From Adiantum capillus-veneris (lineage: Eukaryota > Streptophyta > Polypodiopsida > Polypodiales > Pteridaceae): DNA of 64,000 nucleotides. Shown piece by piece: positions 11,328-23,493 of the stretch (its first letter is position 1; each line of letters starts with the position of its first letter). A model generated the notes under the pieces. It saw only the letters and a program-made list of their open reading frames with translations. It was not told the origin of the DNA and made no database searches. Where the stretch lies: the NCBI GenBank assembly GCA_014529385.2, contig CM043946.1:19423077-19487076 (forward strand), written 5' to 3'. The translations under genes were made by a program, and so were the position numbers.

Positions 11328-11541
11328 AGGTTGTAAGGCATCTTCAGGAAAAGTTTTTGGAATATTATCCTTGTCCTCAATCGCTCTTTCTAAGACTCAT
11401 TCCTCTCTTTTTAATCTCCCACAATGTGAAGCTTCGCACATCCATAGCTCTTTTTGTTGCCCTAACCATGCTCAGAGTTCCGACCCTGCCAATGTAGCTA
11501 AATCAAATCTTTCCATTGGTGTCTGGTTCACATCTTTGTAA

Positions 11542-11997
11542 CTATGGTCTTTCAAGTGAATTTTGGTTGTAGTCTCGCCATGTTTGAGGTATATGTGGTC
11601 GTAACCCCAATCCTGGACCATCTTTTAATTGTCTCATGAATGGACTTCCCAAGATGATTTCATAATTGTTCTTTTTGTCGAAATTGACTATTGCAAATGT
11701 ATGCTTATACTCGATTCCGCATGAAGTGACAATTACTTTTTCTAAGAGTCCTAAAGGCTTTTCTATGAACCCATCTGCCAATTGCAATTTCAATCTGGTA
11801 GCTCTCAAAGTCGGTTTTCCCCATTTTTTCCATATTTCCTTGGTGGAAATAGCGACTCCTGCTCCACTATCAAGAATAGCTTTGGAAACTACTCCTTGGA
11901 ATTCTACTGGTAGCGTGGTGTTTCCATCTTCTCCCTCGTAATACTCTCCAACCTTGTTTAAAGGTACTGGCCTAGTGTTTAGTTGAGGCCTGTCCAA
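11542..11997 (-). pseudogene. Gypsy aspartic protease
   Basis: Retropepsin-like fold: active-site AILDSGAGVAIS (DSG), followed by LADGFIEKPLGLLEKVIV and the flap/C-terminal motif IILGSPFM. The frame is open over 151 codons. It would process the Gag-Pol polyprotein. It sits between gag-derived sequence (12013-12532) and the charged linker, as expected for this order. Confidence 0.75.
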
Positions 11998-12012
11998 TTC
12001 TCTGATCCCTTC

Positions 12013-14515
12013 CTAAAGCTTCAAGGTGGGGTCTTTCACTCCAAATTTTTCTAAGCATTTGCCTACGGTGGTCCACAGGTTTGGTCGTAACCTCAGGAGT
12101 TCGGCTAATGGGATTGTGCATGCCATAGGGGTGGACAATAACTCAATCAACTCTTGTGAATCCATCACTCTGTTAGAAGAAAGTCTTTGAGATGGGATTG
12201 CTCTCACCTCAGTTGGCTCCATACTCTCCTAGGTAAGAGGGTAGAGTTTTTAGTGAGTCCGGTTGGCTGTGCCCCAAACTAATTGATCCCCGGTCTCCCC
12301 CTTGTGAATGTATATCAAAGTTCATTTGTGATCTTGCCTCAAATTCTTCAATAGGAGGTAAGACCTCATTTTTCTCTTTTCTGGTGCTATTCATGTGGTA
12401 ACTCACCCTATTAGCTTCGTTGGCATCACGGATTTGCTTCCACAGGTCATCTAGACCGTTACAATCCTTACCCATTTCTACCAATGTTTTAGGCTGGAAC
12501 CCATCACTTGTCTCATCTGTTGTATTTGACACTATGATAGGCTCTCCCCTAGACTCAGAGGCATTCGTGAGTCTCTCCTTAGTTTCTACTTGTTTCTCTA
12601 AAGTTGTTTTGATAGGGGTTGGAGCTCATACTTCATGCCAACTTGCAAGTTTACCAGGCGGGGTTTCTATCAAGGATTGAGCTGTTTCAATCATCTTTCG
12701 ACACATTTCCAACCTCTGTTTTTCTATTTCAGCATATGGATAAGTCATCCATCTTTGCTCTTGGGTTTGGTTCTTTTTAGGTCTGGCTTCGTTTTTAAAA
12801 GTGCATCTAACTGCTCGTTTAGCTTTTCTACCAACATTGATCCTCTTGATCCTACACTTTTGGGTTCTACTATTTCCTTGGGTGCTATGGTTGCCACAGT
12901 GTGTGAGCTTAGGCTAGCTAGATCCTCTAACCGCTCTAATCTATCCTTTGTGTGTTTTAACTCCTCAGAGAGAACCGTTTGCTCTCGTTCTCTCCTGGCT
13001 TTCATACGCGCCTTTCTAGCTTTCCAAGTGCTTCTCTGATTTTTTGTTTCTGAACTTGGGGCATCGGTTTTTGGCTCTTAAATTATGGGTTCGTTCGTCA
13101 TTCTTTGAGCTTGGGCTCGTGTTACTGCCTGAATAGGTATGATTGTCTTGTTTTCTGACCCTCCACTAGAAGGAACTGCTTCCAGTATGTTCAAGTAGTT
13201 TTTGCTCCTTGCTCGGGTTCTTAGGGAAACTCGAAATTAAATGAGTAACTCCTCACTCGGTGCAATATGCGTTGACTCTAATGATTTCATCATGAGGACA
13301 GTCTCTTAGCGGTCTCCATCACACTTGTAGCAGGGTCTTTTAGGCTGTTGAGGTGCTCCTTGAGCTTCTCTTTGTTGGTATGCATGTCTCTATCCGCCCA
13401 TGCCTCCGTTGGCTATGAACAACAATGTTTCATTCATCCAAGTTATATCTTCCTTCTCCTGCTGCATGTGCAGCTGTTGGTGGTCCTGCACTTTCTATCA
13501 TTCTCCATGGTTCTGGCATTGAGGGTTCTTTTGGTGGATAAAAGACAGGATTTGCAGCGTATCCATTGGGATCTTCGTAATATGCATGCATACGCACCAA
13601 AGCCTTCTCTTCTGATTCGGTTATTGTTGGTGTGTATCTTATGCCAACTGGTCGTAATCCTGGTAGGGGTGGTTATTGCCCCAACACTGGTTGTGGTCTT
13701 TCTACACCTACAGGTCCTGGTAGGTTGCCTGCTTGATAGCTAGGCATCGGTGGAATTTGAGGAGATGCTACCTAAGCTTGGGGAGCATAAGGTCTCTCTC
13801 TCACATATCCCTTGTTATAATAACATTCCTCCATTCCATGGTTTGTCCCATTTTTGTTCAATAGCACACCACTTGAGCTGTTTAGCTTGAGGTTTGGCGT
13901 ACAAGTTAATCTTTTTTAGCACTTCCTCTACAAGCTGTTCCTGGCTTATAGCTACTTCCCCTTTCGGTGTTGTCTTAGCGGACTTGCTTCCACTTTGTTG
14001 CGAGGATGAATTATCGTCGAGATCTTTGAACTCACCCTCTTTGTAGACCGCACAATTGTCTACAAGGTAAAGAGCTTCCTTAGTTAACTCATTTAACATC
14101 GTGCTCCTCTTCATATGTAAGTCCTTCTAGAGATTTGCATTCCTTAGTCCTTGGATAATATAAGCATAAGTCTGGACTGCGATCTTTTTAGTCATAGGGC
14201 TGCCTTTCGCACAGATTCCCCGTCTTTCTATTTGAATTTATGGATTTGTGAGACTGTAATATGAGCTATCCCCATTTGTGAGAATTCCTCGATAAACTCG
14301 TCAAACACCTCCTCCATAGACTCAAAGTCTCTACGCTCCACAGAGTCAAACCAAGTAGCAACGTCATCCTCTAGGGTTTGTCCAAACCCTTCAAATTGGG
14401 TAGGGAAGTCTAACACCTCTTCAACTCTAATTACACGCACAAAGGATGCCACATGATCTCTAGGATCTCTGTTTCCCGTGTATTTCTTGTTTACCCATTT
14501 TTGCACCCGAGACAA
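12013..14515 (-). pseudogene. Gypsy gag, middle and C-terminal parts
   Basis: Several minus-strand frames that together form the capsid region. RDPRDHVASFVRVIRVEE and DDVATWFDSVERRDFESMEE (14515-14228) match the retrotransposon gag signature (aromatic W-F near a conserved helix). LVEEVLKKINLYAKPQ.. (14114-13815) follows. Then a possible degraded zinc knuckle (CYKCDGD near 13310), a coiled-coil-like charged segment (13005-12745), and the pre-protease stretch ELIELLSTPM..LAELLRLRPNLW (12222-12013). Frames are separated by stops and shifts. Confidence 0.6.
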
Positions 14516-14822
14516 ATCTCATCATTGGATCTCCACGTCCTAATCGATATACCTCCTCTGGCCTTTGGTAGTAAGCACGTTCCTCTCCCAGTGGTGCTCC
14601 TAAGCCATAATTTCTAATAGTTCTTGCAAGAGATGGTTCATCTCTTTGAACTCGTTCTATGGGTAGTCTTCCAGGCTCTGTTGACCCTTGAGTTTTTGTC
14701 TTACTCTCTCCTTGATACCTTGAATAGAGTGGTGGTTCTTGTAAATCCCTTAGCCCTCGTGCGGCCTGATAACCTTCTCGGTTTTGGTCCTGTTCTAATG
14801 TTGCACTCTGTTGAAGCCATGC

Positions 14823-17126
14823 CTACAATGATGACTGAGTTGCTGGTTGGCTCTGGTTGTTGAATGTCTGCGGTTGGGTAGAATGTGAGGTCGCGTCGTA
14901 ATCTTTTGAAAAGGGATTTGTCGACTTGCTAGGGGTGTAGGTGGCTCTTGGCACTTCATTGGGGGCATATGTTGATTCTCCTAGAACTGTTGCCTTTTCT
15001 ATCTCCTCTTGGAGAATACGTTGGTATTCTCGCCCGTACCTATCAACAAAAACAATATCCTTCCCCATAGAAATTTCATAAAAGAATAAGTAAAGAACCT
15101 TGTCTTTGCTTAACACTAGAATGGTAACAGGACACTTTTATGTCCTTGGACACTTTTGTGTCCTGTTAAGTGACCATTTTGCTTGAATTATTTAAAGAGT
15201 ATGAAAATGAATTTCTAGGTGCTATATATCCACAAAGTTTCCTTATGAGCTGAAAAAAACTTAGCATTTTTTTTGAGTATCGATCTCACCATTAACCTTA
15301 CTCGTGCACAACATTTTTGAACCTAAATTGTGTGAAAAAACGGGTCCTGTTTTTGGCTTTTTTTCAATTTTTGGCAACTATACCACTCTAAACTTCATGT
15401 TTGTGAGGTTTAGATGGCTAGAGGTTAGGCCTTCATAGTTCTCAACATGTTTTGATGCTTGTAGGGAGAGCTAAGTGTTAAAATTGAAAGTTATGACCAA
15501 TTTACAAGAATTGCATAATCCTGTTTTTTGGCCAAAATTAGCACTTTTATGATTTTTTTGGTGGCTTTCTTGATATCGAAATTCAATTTTGATTGTGTAA
15601 GTGTAATGTATAACATAAAGCTAATCTTCCTTGAGTTTTGGGGGACCTAATATGCTATATAGCATAGTATATGATGATGGTTGAGTTTATTGATTGCTGA
15701 AGAATACGATACATTTTAGAGTACCAAGTATAACTTTCTCAATATTGCTAGTTTCTTAGGCCAATTGTGTGTATTTTGTAGGTAGTGGCCATATCTAATC
15801 ATAGACTACAAACTTGGGTAGATATTGAGTAGTTTCTATGGGTTTCTAGAGGCCATAATGCTAAACCTAATTTTTTTATGTTTGCTGTATTTAGCACTTT
15901 ATTATTGCCCCCAAGGTTCCAATTGTAAGAGATCCATTATCCTTTTGACATGATCCATGGCTCCTTTTGAATCCAGAGGCCCAAAGGGAACTAAGAAAAC
16001 ATGTATATAGTATCTGTATTGAGCGTGACCATAGAAACTTTGATGATAGGTCCGCAGAATGGCAAAAATGCAACTTTTTTGTACCTATTTTTTTCGCCCA
16101 AAAAAAAATTAGTGAGGTAAAAGCAACCATATGTTTTGGTCACCAACCCATTGAAGTTAACGGGGCATTTTATCTCATGTCTTACAAAAATCTCCACTCT
16201 TATTTATATGCAATCAACCGTAAGAAATGGCTATTTTGGGCAAAATGCACTGGTCCATCAACTTTGGAGGCTTGTAGTGACCAAGGGATGAGAAAAATTA
16301 CAAGTTTCTCATTTTTTCCATATGTAGTAGTTATTGAACTATAAGCTCATGAAAGGATTTTTCAAAATGAGTGGATCTACTATGGTTTTGGAAATTTTTC
16401 CCAAAACCCTGAAGGACACTTTTATGTCCTGTTAGGTTACCATTCTAGTGTTAATTCGTTTGGGTAGGGTTCTTTGCAACGAAATTAAGAGACTATTCCC
16501 TCGCTCTCATACTTGTAAATTTCCACATTCTCATTATAAGTTGAAACCTTGGTTGTTTTCTTATCATACATAAAAAGCGCTCGAGGTCGATCAATGTTTG
16601 GAGGTGGTTCTTGAGTTTTTGAAACCATTTTTCCTTTTGCCACGTTATCTCCATATCTCTTGTAATCCTCAGGGTTACTAACTATCAGATAATGGTTCCC
16701 TTTTATGTCTCCGAATCTATCTCCATCATCATAGACTCAAATTATCTCCAGTCTCTGAGCTGAACTTTCTTCAATACAAATACACTTGCGTCCTCGATAG
16801 TCAGAATAAACTAGGGCTCCCCTCGATTTTGTTTCTTCTAAGAAGATTACAGTGAACTTGGGATTGTTCAAAGGATTTAGGGAGGTGCTTCCTTCTGGCA
16901 TTGGTCCGTCATAGGTGAAACCTCCTGGCTGTTGACTACCCATCATGAAGAAGGGATTTTCTGATGAAGTGTCAGTATCACTACCCTCCTCAATAATCGG
17001 TGCTAGTGGATCTAGCCTTGCCTGAGTTACACTCTCCTCGGTGGACACTAAGCTACCTTGGTCACCTGCCACCTTTTGATCTCTAAAAATGTATCTTCCT
17101 GATCTTAAATTCATCAAACTTAGCAA
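14823..17126 (-). pseudogene. Gypsy gag N-terminal part, interrupted by a DNA element
   Basis: Gag begins with MNLRSGRYIF (ATG near 17114), an opening typical of plant gypsy gag. It runs through SENPFFMMGSQQPGG to 16737, continues after a stop (GDRFGDIKGNHYLIVSNPEDYK, YKYESEGIVS) and resumes at 15113-14823 (KDIVFVDRYGREYQRILQEE). The 1337-bp TTAA-flanked insertion at 15114-16450 interrupts it. Excision at the TTAA rejoins the frame except for one TAA a few codons upstream. Confidence 0.6.
15114..16450. mobile_element. TTAA-flanked DNA element with 15-bp terminal inverted repeats
   Basis: Perfect 15-bp terminal inverted repeats (CACTAGAATGGTAAC at 15114-15128, its complement at 16436-16450) flanked on both sides by TTAA (15110-15113 and 16451-16454). 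Just inside each end lie short hairpins on GGACAC/GTGTCC. The 1.3-kb interior is AT-rich, and its longest frame (15967-16344, 125 codons) shows no transposase motif. TTAA target duplication with a CxCTAGAA-type terminus is the hallmark of piggyBac-like elements, which are rarely described in plants; assignment is by ends only. Confidence 0.75.
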
Positions 17127-18912
17127 TGCAATTTATCACAAATCCAACCACTCACCTGGCAAAGGATCAATTTTCTACACAACTTCTTGCTTTGCCGCTG
17201 AATATACCTGTACACAAGCGTTTAGTTTCGGCAATCAAATAAAAGCATCTAACCGCTAGAGGTGATTTTAGTAATGACTGGTATGACTGGAGAGTTAACC
17301 TCAATCACTACTGTATTTTATACACTTCTGATGTTCTAGATTAGGTCTGCTAATCTGGAACTATACTTCCCTTGGATGTCAGTCAATTTACCTGAAAAAG
17401 TCTTAATTCTATCTTTGCTCCATCAAAAGGTCAAACAAGGTCCAAATTCACTTATGAAAGAAGTTCTCAAACCCTTAAGTCAAATGGAACCTCACTGTAT
17501 AAGCTCAGTCAAATATTCTCTTTCCTAAGCCCCTATAGACATCCTACATGTAGAATGTCTCTTGCTCTGTTTTGCCTGGATTTTTGCACTATGGATTCCC
17601 CTTGATGTGCTGAGTCCACAACTGTTTTTACTTTTTGATTTGGACACTTATAAGCTGGTCAATGGATCAGAAATCTTTTCCGACAGCCTGATGTTGGTCT
17701 AACCAGTCAAATCAACTCCAATTTAGACCAAAATTGACTAGGAGGCTTGCCTCAGGCTATACAACACCCTGCTATTCCTAGAGTCAACTTCTGGCTTCAA
17801 TTTCATGCATTAGACATTCTATGTGTAGCATGTCTTTTTGCTCAAAATGGATTCAAATGCAAAGCACAGACTCTCCTTGAGGTGCTGATCACTTTGGTAT
17901 GCTCAAATCTGAGTTTGGAGTGCAAAATCACACAGATGACATCCTACGCGTAGGATGTCTTTTTGGCCTGTTTGACCCCAGACTTGATCCACAGCTCCCC
18001 CTTGATGTCAGCAACCCAGTGGTATGCTTAAATTTTGGTTTGGATTTCAAAAGTCCCTAATTTTAGCTGTTCTAGCCTTTCTCAGTCAAAAGTGCTAAAG
18101 TCTACTTAGAACCCAATTTTCTCACCCAAATGAGATGAAACCTTTCTCAGTCACTCAATATATCATGCAGATCATGCTCATGCAGCCATCCTATGGTTTT
18201 GGTCTTAAAATAATGCCTTGGCACAATTTGGACAGGATGTCTGGAAATTTCAGTCTATCTGGCCTTATCCTGTTAAGGTATGGTCAAATTTCCACTTTCC
18301 AGATGAAAATAGGGTAAAACCTACCTTCTTAACACACTGGTCAACTCAAAATTCCAAAATTTCCACCAGATTAGCCTGTAGACATCCTACGCGTAGGATG
18401 TCTCCTAGCTTAAAATTTATTTTTTTCATAACAAAAATGCTCTTGATGCTCTGCAGCTCTATCAGAAACACTCACAGCAACTTTTGGACGTCACTTCAGT
18501 TTTCAAACACACTTTTGAGTCTTTTACAACCTTGTGATGAATCTAACAAGCAAGTATACATGCATGAAGTGCTCTAGATCATGAATCATGATGTCCTACT
18601 TACTCTACTCCTACTCATCATGTGAAATGGTGATAATGGTGTTTTGGTTGCTCCTTGGCCTCTCCGGACTCTCAAGCTCTCCTCTCACCGCTTCTACCAC
18701 TCCAACTCCTACTCTCTACACCATAACTCAACTAAAAACTACCTAAGTCTACCTAAGTCGAAGGATCTAGGCCAGACACACGCTCCCTAGACCCCCTCTA
18801 AGACCTAGAGAGTCCTCCACCCTCTGATCCTATCTAAATGTAAAACGAGACTCTTGGAAAGCCAAAGAATCCCTATCCTCAAGGACTAGTCTTTGTCACC
18901 TACCTAGGGTTT
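17127..18912 (-). other. Non-coding leader of the minus-strand gypsy element
   Basis: About 1.8 kb between primer site and gag without a coding frame. It consists of loosely repeated modules, each containing a short palindrome around ATCCTACGCGTAGGAT and a following CCCCTTGATGT-like box. Long structured leaders are known in large gypsy elements, where packaging signals and internal translation starts are placed. Confidence 0.5.
17537..18403. repeat. Four dispersed 24-bp palindromes
   Basis: Copies at 17537-17560, 17812-17835, 17937-17960 and 18380-18403. The last is a perfect 24-bp palindrome with core ATCCTACGCGTAGGAT; the third has one end mismatch; the first two carry substitutions (core TACATGTA or TATGTGTA). 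All sit in the leader of the minus-strand gypsy element. Confidence 0.8.
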
Positions 18913-18933
18913 TCGTCCCTGGCAGCGGCGCCA
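18913..18933 (-). other. Primer-binding site of minus-strand gypsy
   Basis: On the minus strand the sequence immediately inside the LTR is TGGCGCCGCTGCCAGGGAC, starting one base after the LTR end. It resembles the TGGCGCCGTTGCCGG-type site of many plant gypsy elements. Confidence 0.75.
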
Positions 18934-18934
18934 A

Positions 18935-19861
18935 TGTTGGACAGATACACTGCGACGGACGCCAGCACAGCGAGAACTCACCTAACAAGATTTTTCAGCT
19001 AAGGACTAAGCTCGACCCCCAGGCGCGTGGAAGAAAGCATAGGGTGTCAATCTACACTCGACTGACTTCTAAGTAATTCCTACAGAGGTATCTACCCAAT
19101 GTCTAAGCTACAACCTTCAGGAGTGCATAAAAAGAAACTTCCTACAATGCTTTCTAGAGGCGAATACCCATCAAACAATCTTGAAACGCCACAGAACTTG
19201 AAGGAGACCCTACTAACACCAATAGGTTGCTCTCCCTAAGGTCCATGAACCAAAACCCCAACCCAAAACACCCGATGAAAAATCACGTAGGATGGTTGCC
19301 CATAATTTGCAGGTTGTCGTTTCCGAAAACTAAAGTTCCTAATGTGTAGCTCTACTCAATGCGAACGCGTGGATATGCTGAAATGCGAAAACGGATAACG
19401 TATGCTCACCGAATCACCAGATGAATCTCATAGATGGAGCTCACAATACCGGACTGTACGCACAATGTAGGTATTGGCGCGTAGCTCTCGTCGAGGGCAA
19501 CACATTGCACTTCTCCGCACTCAATTCTGACCTCCGGTGCACGTGTAGCGTCAAGATGAAGCTCTCACTCTCTCTCGTACAGAGTACGCTCACTCACAGA
19601 CTTCAAACTTTTTAAAATGAGAATGGTTTTTTTTATTAAGGTCAAAAAGTGGTATAAATACCTTACAATCTGAAACCCTAATGTTCCAATTTAACCATCT
19701 ACTCAATCTAAATGTCAAAACTGGGATACAATCTGGAAACTTCTTTAAACCCTAATATTTACAAAGGTGAAATGTCGGGTTTTTCTCAATAAATGAATAA
19801 TTACAAAAAGCAATAATCCGTCGAGCAGTCATTTTTCGTAGGGTGTGTCCAGCTTCTAACA
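18935..19861 (-). repeat. 5' LTR of minus-strand gypsy element
   Basis: 927 bp; on the minus strand it begins TGTTAGAAGCTGG and ends GTCCAACA, adjoining the primer site. Only this LTR is present because the other end of the element is lost. Confidence 0.7.
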
Positions 19862-19957
19862 GGAGTAATGTAACTCCTCATAAAACATTCATTGTAAAAG
19901 GAGTGATGTAGCTCCTCATAAAATATTCATTGTAAAAGGAGTGATGTAGCTCCTCAT
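19862..19957 (+). repeat. 38-bp tandem repeat, 2.5 copies
   Basis: Units at 19862-19899, 19900-19937 and a partial third from 19938, each GGAGTxATGTAxCTCCTCAT followed by an AT-rich tail. GGAGT...CTCC gives each unit a small inverted repeat. Sits directly against the gypsy LTR, so the real target duplication there cannot be read. Confidence 0.75.
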
Positions 19958-20201
19958 GAACATTTGTACATTCAATGATTTTTTATAATATAACCGTGGG
20001 TGTATATAGAGTTGTGGGTTTTTCCCTTGATCCCCCAAGGGTTTTTTCATCCACACTTAGGGAACCTTATTTGAGTGGGGGTGTTGAGCTTATATGTGGA
20101 GCTACTCAATATATGGCTTCTCTATATATGGCACGAAGGTCCCCTCTATATATACATCATCTCATGTGTGTATTCTACACACTTTGGGGTTCTATTTCTG
20201 T

Positions 20202-20238
<37 letters not shown>
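19958..20238 (+). other. Internal region upstream of the non-autonomous ORF
   Basis: Contains GGGTTTTTCCC..CCAAGGGTTTTTTC (near 20020-20045), a pattern like the R region of copia LTRs, two TATATAT tracts, and a (CT)n microsatellite at 20202-20234. No gene beyond an in-frame upstream extension of the ORF at 20239. Confidence 0.35.
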
Positions 20239-20815
20239 ATGGGCATGCTAAAGCGAGCAGATTATATGCCTCTTGTGGAGGTAGCAAAGTGCTCTTTGGT
20301 CCAACCAAAGGTGATTCCAATTGTTTCAAAGGTAAGACCTACTGTTGGTTATGTTCCTTGGAGATTTCCAGTATGTGAAGTGCATGTGCCGAGGGTGGAC
20401 GGGTTTGTCAATGAGGAGAAGCTCCATGTTGAGGTGAACAAACAGGCAAAAGCGGTAGCAGATATGGAGGTTCCGGTGTGGGTTGAAGAGGCAAATCCTG
20501 TTCTTGTGGAAAGTTTGCATGAAAGGATAGCAGAATGCGATGGGGTTGCAGATACCAAGGGTTCATGAGCTGATGAAGAAAGTGAGCAAAGTTAGGATGA
20601 TGGTCAAGCTTTTGTGGAGCAGCAAGTGGATGCAGATGCATATACGAAATTAGTTTATGATGTCGGTGATGATGGGGATATAAGCTCGTGTAGCTGGGAG
20701 ATAAGAGAGGAGAATAGTGCGGATGACTCCACATCCTACGACAAGGAGCCGGAGTCTGATGAGCCTAAGCTTGTAAAGGTAAAGCTGCCCTCTTATGTGT
20801 TTGATGATATGGTAG
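20239..20815 (+). pseudogene. ORF of the non-autonomous element, 5' part
   Basis: ATG at 20239 opens MGMLKRADYMPLVEVAKCSL and continues in one frame to 20815, where the Tat-like element begins. It is interrupted only by TGA (20566-20568) and TAG (20593-20595). The C-terminal half is strongly acidic (YDVGDDGDISS, DKEPESDEPK). After removing the Tat-like element and one GTAG copy the frame continues at 32165. No known retroelement domain is visible, so it is not gag-pol in any form I recognise. It could be a gag-like or accessory product. Confidence 0.5.
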
Positions 20816-23196
20816 TGATAGCCGTTTTTCGGCTCTTTGTAATTGCCACAGTGAGTTACCTCACCCTACCAAAATCACCCAAACACTGTGGCTATCCCTA
20901 CCATTTCACTTTACATAGGTGTGCGTAAGTCACGGGACTTTTCCCATATCTCCTTACTGAAATAAAAAACCCTCAATTAGCTAGTCATTGGGCTAGTTGA
21001 GCCAAAAATATATATATATATATAAGTATATTATGGCCCATGCATGTGTAAATATTTCTTTGTATATAGGGCCTAAATAAAATATTTTTTCATAATTATT
21101 TTGGTATTTATTTAAATATTTCTACCTAGGTGTGTGTTATTTATGCTGTGTACATTGCCTCACCATTACCACAATTTTTTCTTACCATTTTTCATACTCT
21201 TTATTCCATATAGAAATATTTTCATGTAAGCTTCTCTTATATTTGGTGTAACTCCACCTCAACAAAAATCCAAAAAAACTAGTTTTATTTATGTGTATAT
21301 TTTTTCACTATTGTGATTTTTCTCTTCCTACATCTATTTTGTTTTTTTTTTTTTTCTAAAAAATTAGAACACCAAATATATTTATCTTTTTATGGTAGCC
21401 TCATAATGAGAGAGATTTCTTTTGACCCCTTTATATTTTTTCCACTTATATTATTTATATTTGACATGTACATATTTTTTAGACCCCTCAATATTTGATT
21501 TTCTTAGTTGTACTATTCACTTATATCATAATCTCAACAATATCTTCAATTATAGACCTACCAAATAAGGTCAAGGGTAGGTGGCATGCATACATGCACT
21601 ATGGAGGGCTCACTCTTGGAGGTATTCAAAAGAATCATCCAAAGAAGGACCCCACAAGGACCTTGTGCAGTGGAAAAAAATGGTCGGTTTTGCTGAATTT
21701 TTAAAGTTCACTTGCTCTCCAAATTTGAAACGGTGATACAAACAAAAGTTGTAGCTCGTGGGCGGAACTTTTGCCTCAAATTTTTTCATAGTTTTTTGAG
21801 CTACAAGCTGTGAGCTATGATTTTGTTAGTGGACCCCAATTTTCCCATGCTATGCAGCCACACTCTCTCTTCCACTTTATCATTTTGCTCTTTCACACAC
21901 ACTTCTCCACTCATCATCCCCACCTTTCTCACCCCTCCTCTCTGCACCCTACTCACCTTCTCCTCAACCTTGAAGAATAAGAGAAACCATGGTGAACTCA
22001 TACCTCCCACACAAAATTCCATTCCAAAATTGACCACTTAGTCTCATTTTCCTCCTCCAAGTTACCCATATCTTTCAAAAAAACCACAAAATTCAGCCTC
22101 TTCTCTTAAAAGACAGCATCATGGTGGTTGATTACTCAGCTTCAATTACCTTGTCTCTCAAGGAAGGTCAAGAGTGGAGAAAAAATGTACCGTCAAAGCT
22201 AGTGGACCGTCAACAAGCGTCAAAATCGGCCCTACTCAAGACACTTGGAGCATCAACCTTGTAAGAAATCCACCTTTTCTTACCTCTTAAGAGTTTTTCT
22301 TCCTTATTTGTATCCTACATGGATACTCCCATTGTAAATATCCAATTCCATTTGTAAATTAATACTAACTCTACTAACACTAACCCACTATGAAAAGTCT
22401 TATCACCTCCATTTCTCTCCTCTCTCTTTCCCCACCAACTTCTTGATAATTCCAAGCAAAAGAAATTAGATAAATGGCTGAAAATCTAACCCAACCATGG
22501 TTAGAGGAGTAACCCTAGCCTTCAAAATTGCTATAAAAGGAGGGTGTAGCTAGAACAAAAGGGGGAGCCATAAGCAAGAGCACTATGCTATAGCTTGAGA
22601 AGCCAAGCTCAACCTCTCTAGAAGGAGCTCTTGAGTGGAAGCTCATTTTCTTATGCATGTGCATGTGTTGTAATAGGGGATTAGCAAGGGAACTCTATGC
22701 CATTGTAAGAGAGAGAGTGATAATTCAATTGAGAGTAGGAAATCTATCATTTCTCCTACTAGTGTAAGCCCAACATTTGCTGAATCAAGGAGGGTGGATT
22801 TGGACTAAGCTTGGATACTTTGTATCCCTTCCAACGTGAAGTAATGGACAACAATGATGCGTAAGGGTCTTGGTGTTTTTTGTTAAGTTCTTGATAGCTT
22901 GTCTCTGGTGTTGTCATCAGTCTAGCCATAAATTCCACATACGGTAAGAGGGCGACAGGGTGGAGAGGACTCCCCTGGCCTTAAGACAGTGATTGGGGTG
23001 GCTTTTCTTGTGATGTGTTGTGGTGAAATTTACGCAAGCTATGTTGAACAAATACTAATCTCACTTTGATTTGTCATGACAGATTTGTAAGAAGGTATTA
23101 ATGCAACAAGCACCCCCTCCCCCTTTCTCTCTCTTTCTTAAATATATAGTTGTGTTTGCTTGATCATTGCCGATACGTTTCAAAGCAGCCCGAGCA

Positions 23197-23234
<38 letters not shown>

Positions 23235-23490
23235 TTAGTGTGGAGAGTGTTCCATTGGTGTTAGGGTTAGTGTAAATTCCTTGCTTGTTTGTGGGTTGCT
23301 CTAATGATTCTCCTCTTTTGCGTCCTAGTTCGCTCTTAAACTAGGTGGTGCCCCTTGTGTAGTTGGGAGTTGGCTGTGGGTTTGTTGTTTTGGTTTGTGT
23401 TGTGTTGTGCCCCAGCCCCATTGAGCAGCACGGGAGCCTTGAAGGGTGTCTAGAGGTTGCTCTTCCTGTTGCCCGCCCCGGACCGCCTCA
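20816..23490 (+). repeat. 5' LTR of Tat-like element
   Basis: 2675 bp from TGATAGCCGTTTTTCGG to GGACCGCCTCA. Contains a (TA)n tract (near 21007), a TATA box at 22532-22538 and a (CT)n tract near 23200. The U3 part carries an inverted motif AGCCG..CGGCT at its very start. Confidence 0.9.
22532..22538 (+). promoter_or_regulatory. TATA box of Tat-like 5' LTR
   Basis: TATAAAA followed by GGAGGGTGTAGC; the identical site is at 31204-31210 in the 3' LTR. It is the only good TATA box in the LTR and is placed for transcription into the element. Confidence 0.6.
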
Positions 23491-23493
23491 AAT

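Larger units (their letters stand above)
9290..19861 (-). mobile_element. Ty3/gypsy element, minus strand, truncated at its 3' side
   Basis: Reads right to left: 5' LTR 18935-19861, primer site 18913-18933, a non-coding leader, gag from 17126, aspartic protease at 11997-11542, reverse transcriptase at 10469-9591 and the beginning of RNase H to about 9290. The remainder of RNase H, integrase and the 3' LTR are absent. It lies within the non-autonomous element, and a TTAA-flanked DNA element lies within its gag. Frameshifts and stops throughout indicate it is dead. Confidence 0.75.

Noticed and set aside
15114-15120. CACTA-superfamily membership because of the CACTAG terminus
   Set aside because: The 3-bp flanks differ (TAA and TTA), whereas TTAA is present on both sides.
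15967-16344. 125-codon plus-strand frame inside the TTAA element
   Set aside because: No DDE or DDD transposase motif and an AT-rich composition; treated as non-coding filler.
19975-20238. In-frame N-terminal extension of the LARD ORF
   Set aside because: It runs through a (CT)n tract and LTR-like sequence; the ATG at 20239 is the more plausible start.
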